Source: Litoditis marina
Lineage: Eukaryota > Nematoda > Chromadorea > Rhabditida > Rhabditidae
Length of the DNA stretch: 64,000 nucleotides
Direction: 5' to 3'
NCBI GenBank assembly: GCA_964036275.1
Contig: OZ038434.1
Span: 37,037,279 to 37,101,278, forward strand
Shown here piece by piece: positions 59,394 through 64,000 of this stretch. Made by a program: the position numbers and the translations under genes. Below the pieces are notes generated by a model. It searched no databases and was not told where the DNA came from. It saw only the letters and a list, made by a program, of their open reading frames with translations. Numbering within the stretch: position 1 is the first letter of the stretch; the number at the start of each line of letters is the position of its first letter.

Positions 59394-59900
59394 TTCACAA
59401 CTGTGCCCTATGGCTACTTGGACCAGGAAGCAATCGATAAAAGGTTAGCGTCATCATGTGAACTATCATTGTTTATATCACCTGTCTGACGCACGCGTGT
59501 GCTAGCTATACGGAATGGGGGTCCCACTTGCCAAACTCAAAAAAGAACTTCCAATTAAATTCATAATGCCCGGTACCTGGGCGTGATACGCCTTTTTTGA
59601 AACCACACCACCGGCTTCTCGGCAAGTTATCTAAAAAAAATTCTAACTTTGAGATCAAACTACAACAATACTTGGTTTTCGATAGTAACTCTCCACATTT
59701 CAGTCCTCCAACTACAACTACAACCCCTGTGCGAAGCGACCCTTCACCTGATAACCACTAATAGTACAATATTGTATATGAATGTATATAATTCTTTGTA
59801 GTTCGTGCTCTATCTGTAGACACCAATCAAGTCAGTCTAGATACTCGTCTTATTCAGGCACCGCACAATCATACTAATCTGCATATTTGAACTGAACACA
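59394..59900 (+). repeat. Inverted duplication, right arm
   Basis: A second, forward copy of the polymerase 3' end (TTVPYGYLDQEAI-like text near 59395-59450) and its flank. The copy has a stop where the left arm is open, and an insertion of about 90 bp with GGGGGTCCCAC. Confidence 0.85.
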
Positions 59901-60196
59901 TACAATCTCCCCGGTTTACAAATTCCCATAACAACGCCAATAGTTTTTAAATACCACCAACCCAACATTTTAATCCACAACAATTACCGTTTAATCGCTT
60001 TCACAAAGTTGGAAACTTTTACAAAAGCTATTCAGCTTTTTCTTGATATTTTACACACCGTATAGGCTTGTTACTTCGTAACTGGGACCTCAACATCAAC
60101 AACAAAAAAGTTTATGTACTGCAAATAGGAACGAATAATGGGGAAATTGCGGTAGCGATATCGCAGATAATGTGAGTTGAGGAGGTTGCGGTGGCG
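59901..60196. other. No gene recognised
   Basis: AT-rich sequence downstream of PAZ-like piece 2, probably its 3' flank. Confidence 0.4.
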
Positions 60197-60891
60197 TCAC
60201 TCGAATGTTAGCAGTAACAGTTCCGCCGGGACATGGCCTCCGCGGTTGCTCAGGGTAAAGACCGGCGCTCCCGGGTGGTTGAGTGTAATGTTATGCCTGT
60301 AATAGGTATTTTAAATGAGAGATGAGAAAAAAGAATTGATGTTGTTTGAAGTTAACTATGGCGCCATACCACACGGGGGTATTCACACGTATAGTTTTTG
60401 CGTGTTATGTGTGAAACATTTAGAGGCGTTAAATATTTCAAAACGGTTATTATGTACCAGCAGGCATACTTGAGGTTCTACAGGATAGAACAATGGCTAT
60501 TTTACTTAATCAATAATGAAAATAAATAGTTTCCATGAGAACGTGCTCGTACTTCAACCTCACTATTATATTTTATCTCCTTTATCGTGAACATAGTTCA
60601 AAACATGCGTTTCAAATATGCATTTAATACATCTCATTTCATCTATCTGTCATTCTTCTTTCTGTAATACGGTAAAAAGTTTTCTTTCTCTCCAAATACT
60701 GTGGTAAAAACCGTGTTTTACAAGCAATCAAAAACAAATGGAATAAAATTGATATGCCTATCAAGCAAGTTGAAATGTATAATTACCTGCTGGCATAATA
60801 GTCCATTATCGTTGCTCTCCTCAGCGGTCTGCTCCGAACGGGGACCCCGGTGATGTGCTTGCGCCAAACGGTGCTGATGTTGGAGTTGGCA
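60197..60891 (-). CDS. PAZ-like (Argonaute-type) gene piece 2, two exons seen
   Basis: Exon A (60891-60787) reads ANSNISTVWRKHITGVPVRS then RPLRRATIMDYYAS. Exon B (60296-60197) continues after a phase-2 intron of 490 bp: HNITLNHPGAPVFTLSNRGG then HVPAELLLLTFE and a TGA. The frame is open through both exons. It aligns without gaps to piece 1 (W..HI.GV, PL.R, YY..RH, L...G..P.ELL), with the intron at the same codon and phase. This end pattern (YY...YNI.L..P..PV....RGG..PAELL) fits PAZ of nematode Argonautes. No start or earlier exon is seen upstream of 60891; no PIWI domain follows, as a stop ends the frame. It may be a small PAZ-only gene or a truncated one. Confidence 0.55.
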
Positions 60892-61640
60892 CTAAATACA
60901 ATCATATTCTTGAAACGACACAAAAATCGAAACGGCACTCAGTTTCACACATACGTGAACTACGGTTGAAGTTTGAAGTTTCTAGTCGACGTTTTTTATT
61001 AAGATAGTTTTGAGAACTTTATATGTCACTATTGTCTCTTTTGGTGGAATTTATCCGAGAGTTAAACTGTGCAGAAGGTATATTCGTTTTTTTTATGTCA
61101 TACATACACGCTAGGTCACTATTGTTCGCCACAATTACACCATCATTATACAAACATCATCTTTATAACTGCATCTTCAATATAAAAAAGTTGTAAATCA
61201 GTATAAACTCAAATTGCTATGACCTTACACTGTAACCAACAACATATTCATTGCTTGTTTTTTTTATGTTTCGCTCACATTCTTCATTGATACATTCAAA
61301 AATCTATGGGATATTCATTTCAAACTTTTTGAGTTTGTTTCGCTGGTCTAAACATCTAACTGTTAACCTTGTACTCTTTTTAGTTACTTCACACAGAGAT
61401 GTATGTCATTTAGAGAGCGCTAGTGATAATGGAAAACACTCGAGAATAGCCCCTCTATGGAAATGTCTCTGCGTCTCTCACTTGTCGGAATGTTATACGC
61501 AAATATGATAATTGTTGCCTGGAAACTAATTTGATGCTACATGGATTTAAATAGTTATGGCTCTATTTCATATATATACATTTATTGCAGAGGATCTCTT
61601 ACCAGTGGCGTAGATACAGATATGACTAAAGTACAAACCT
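60892..61640. other. No gene recognised
   Basis: AT-rich region upstream of PAZ-like piece 2. An 85-residue forward ORF (61251-61508) is phenylalanine- and serine-rich without a known motif and is not called. A missing 5' exon of piece 2 could lie here. Confidence 0.4.
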
Positions 61641-62421
61641 AATATTAGCAGAACATCAGTCAGTGGTACTGTGCTGATCAAAATCACACAAGTAGACCAT
61701 TGAAAACCAGTATGTATGAACGATATGTAGAAGAATATGATTCATGATGTTGAAAACGACCATGATGTAGTGGTTTCATCTGAAAAAGGTATTGTTATAT
61801 AGTTTGTTACACCCACTTATAACCCTCTACAGTAATCTGCTAACACTTCCAGGTCAAAGTTTACTAAATTAGCGTATTCAAAACGCCTCAAAATGTTCAT
61901 AGTGTCTTCTGCATGTTTACTACTACTAACTCTGGAAATTTGAAACCAAACTAAAGACTTTTTCGTTAGAAAACACCTCCTTGAATAATTGACGGATTAC
62001 TGTAGGAGTACATCGATTGGTGAGACAGACTATACATGGGTCACTAAACAACTCTTCCCATATTAGCCAATTTTTCGGTCCACTTAACAAGCAACCGGAA
62101 ATCAATCCAACATCAACCCGGTTGCTTTTGCAGAGAAAACTCGATTGCTTTTAGAAAGCAACCAAAATGCAATTGAATCGCTATTTACAACCAACCAACT
62201 TTTCTTCACAAAAGCAAGTTTTGTGATGTAATGGAACTTGTTGATTCTATTATCACACCTGTTTGTTTTGTGAATAGAGATTGGTTGCTTTCTAAAAACA
62301 GTCAGTTTCCTTTGACAATCTTTTCCCTCTCACTCGTTCAGTGAAATATTTTTGAGCTAATCTCGGGAAACGTTTATTAAAGTAACTTCTTGCATAATTC
62401 CAAAAATTCCACCGGACTCAC
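61641..62421 (-). repeat. Composite repeat copy f: E1-like 5' part and spacer
   Basis: 61690-61780 matches the 5' part of E1-like exons. 62010-62421 matches the AAGCAACC-rich spacer. Confidence 0.6.
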
Positions 62422-62825
62422 CATAACCAATTTTCCGAAACATGATCACTCTCCATACGGTGACCTTTTCTCTCTTCATAACCAGTAGACAATGATAGAA
62501 CGGAATAGCAGTCGCCAAAGCGTTGTTGGTCGCTAGAAACACCAGAATAGCGAAACTGAAATATAGGAATATTTTTCATGATTCAAAGTAACCAATTGCA
62601 TAAATAACCAATTGAACTAATAATAAATTGATTTGGACACCAAAAAAACCTGAGCAAAAACCAAACAGTTATTCAATGACGAGAAAGTATGGAGGAGACT
62701 ATATCAATAATTTACCTCGGACATAGTAGAACCAATAGAACCAGCTGAAGGAGAGCAGAAACAGTTTGGTAGTGGAGTATGACATCGAATTCGGGATACA
62801 ATACAGAATATCGCAAATGTATCAC
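62422..62825 (-). pseudogene. E2-like and E1-like chemoreceptor exons, copy f
   Basis: E2-like exon 62555-62422 (TTTCAG, GTGAGT) is fully open: FAILVFLATNNALATAIPFY, then HCLLVMKREKVTVWRVIMFR. E1-like exon 62825-62716 has lost its middle but keeps the TM2 end and GTAAAT. Order and strand match the true receptor gene. Confidence 0.6.
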
Positions 62826-64000
62826 CTGAAAAAAAAGTTGGAAAGTTATACCTGGGTCACAAAACAATAGTTCTCACAACTGAGTTCTTAACTTGAGCGA
62901 AGTTTTCGCATAAATAACCAATTGAACTAATAATAATGAAGACTATCTGTGAAGTTAATTATTGATTAAGTTCCAAGTTACACCGTTTTGGCCTCCGCAC
63001 CTCTACCTAAGTACAAAAATAAGCTTGAAGCCCGTAAAGTTCAGGAGTATGACACGTTGTCTTACTTGAAATCATTCAACAGTAAATTATTTGAACTAAT
63101 AAAAGTTAATTACCTGGTCCAGTAATTGAAGAAAGAGTCGGAAACTGATCGGAAACCAAGCTGGGGCTTCCTACTCACCACCCGCACTTCACATATTTCC
63201 TGAAAAATCAATACTATTCAAGCAATATGGAAAGTCTGATATATTCTCTCAAACGTTTGATTTGCTTGAAAAAATCAATATCATGAATGTAGGTAATACG
63301 TTCTTTTTTTAGTAATACGTTCTTTTTTTAGTAATGCGTACTATTGCTACACAACTACTCGAACTATTTCTCAGACTATAAACACAGCAGAATACAATTG
63401 AGAGATCGAATGTGGTAACTAAATACAGCCAGAATATTTGTTCCACCGAATACACGCTCGCTTCGCTACGTTACGTTATACAGGTTTGTAGTTTGGTCGC
63501 GAAGCGCTGATTACAGCCAAGATCTGGTGAACAATTGCGAACCTTGTATTATCGATGAACATCTTGTTCATTAGGAACAATTGAGATTTCTGGTAAAGAA
63601 ATATGAAGAAAGCTAACCTGATGGGGAGAACATAAATATTGTATAGGTAAGTGTGTAGTACTTTCCAGAGATGTATGATCCGGTAATGGGAATTATAGAA
63701 GGTCAAAGGTTACACCAAGATGCCACGCCTACTAGTTAATTGGGGTTTCAGTTTTGAGTAGCACACCTGGGTGAGAATATTGGAAAGGCGATAGGTAATT
63801 GGGGATTTACCTTGAACCTCAATTATGTTCTATAGGCAAGAATATGAACCAAATTATGAGGTCCGGAACATGAGAAGAAGAAGAATTGTTGACTTTAGGA
63901 ATGTGATCGAACTACAAACACAGAAGGACAAACTACAAAATGACAGCTTTCGCCTATGCCTCTAAGGACGATGATCATGGTAACGTGGAATATGAATAGA
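62826..64000 (-). repeat. Segment R1 of composite repeat, copy f
   Basis: Matches the reverse of 8631-9473 and the other R1 copies. It contains an uninterrupted Helitron target region near 62935-62960. It runs off the right edge of the window. Confidence 0.8.

Overview
The window looks like nuclear DNA of a nematode, most likely a Caenorhabditis-type genome. It is AT-rich, splice acceptors are of the TTTCAG type, introns are short to medium with consistent phases, and it carries a nematode-style 7TM chemoreceptor gene and two PAZ-like (Argonaute-type) gene pieces. No bacterial or organellar features were seen. The species cannot be told from the sequence alone.

Most of the window is a mosaic of one large composite repeat, roughly 9-10 kb when complete. 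Copies lie at about 1-5.65 kb (reverse), 8.1-13 kb, 20-30.4 kb, 31-40.6 kb, 51.2-56.5 kb (all forward) and 61.6-64 kb (reverse, cut by the window edge). In forward order a copy reads: segment R4, a TTAG microsatellite, a small palindromic MITE, segment R3, a second MITE, segment R1, one or two modules that look like two exons of a chemoreceptor gene with splice sites kept, a (GA)n tract, a tRNA-derived SINE-like block, and a 146-bp satellite array. Other elements are nested in these copies. Three are non-autonomous Helitrons (9474-11602, 36014-37844, 54141-55571) whose empty sites exist elsewhere in the window. Three are 5'-truncated LINEs (23359-26544 forward; 51346-52645 and 33556-34239 reverse). 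One is a 507-bp retroelement with 91-bp 5' monomers (40785-41291). One is an 815-bp insertion in a microsatellite (about 5665-6480).

Between the repeats are gene-like regions. (1) 13461-14720, reverse: an ORF1-like protein with a coiled coil and an RRM-like domain. (2) 16897-19200, forward: a five-exon gene for a small basic protein of unknown function. (3) 42899-48025, reverse: a complete six-exon gene for a 293-residue 7TM receptor, whose poly(A) signal appears to lie in the neighbouring 146-bp satellite. Its second exon has an orphan copy at 6621-6774, and relatives of its first two exons are what the composite repeat has amplified. (4) 48814-50187, reverse: a possible gene for a 69-residue secreted peptide with a frame-breaking extra exon. 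(5) 56683-60891: a decayed family-B DNA polymerase of Polinton/Maverick type (58236-59294, reverse), flanked by an inverted duplication of its own 3' end and then by two related PAZ-like gene pieces on opposite strands that share an intron position and phase.

The most notable points are the PAZ pair around a virus-like polymerase remnant, the Helitrons with a long terminal palindrome and in-window empty sites, the amplified chemoreceptor exon modules, and the small retroelement with 5' monomers and an LNPGP motif. All function calls rest on reading translations and motifs by eye; no searches were run.
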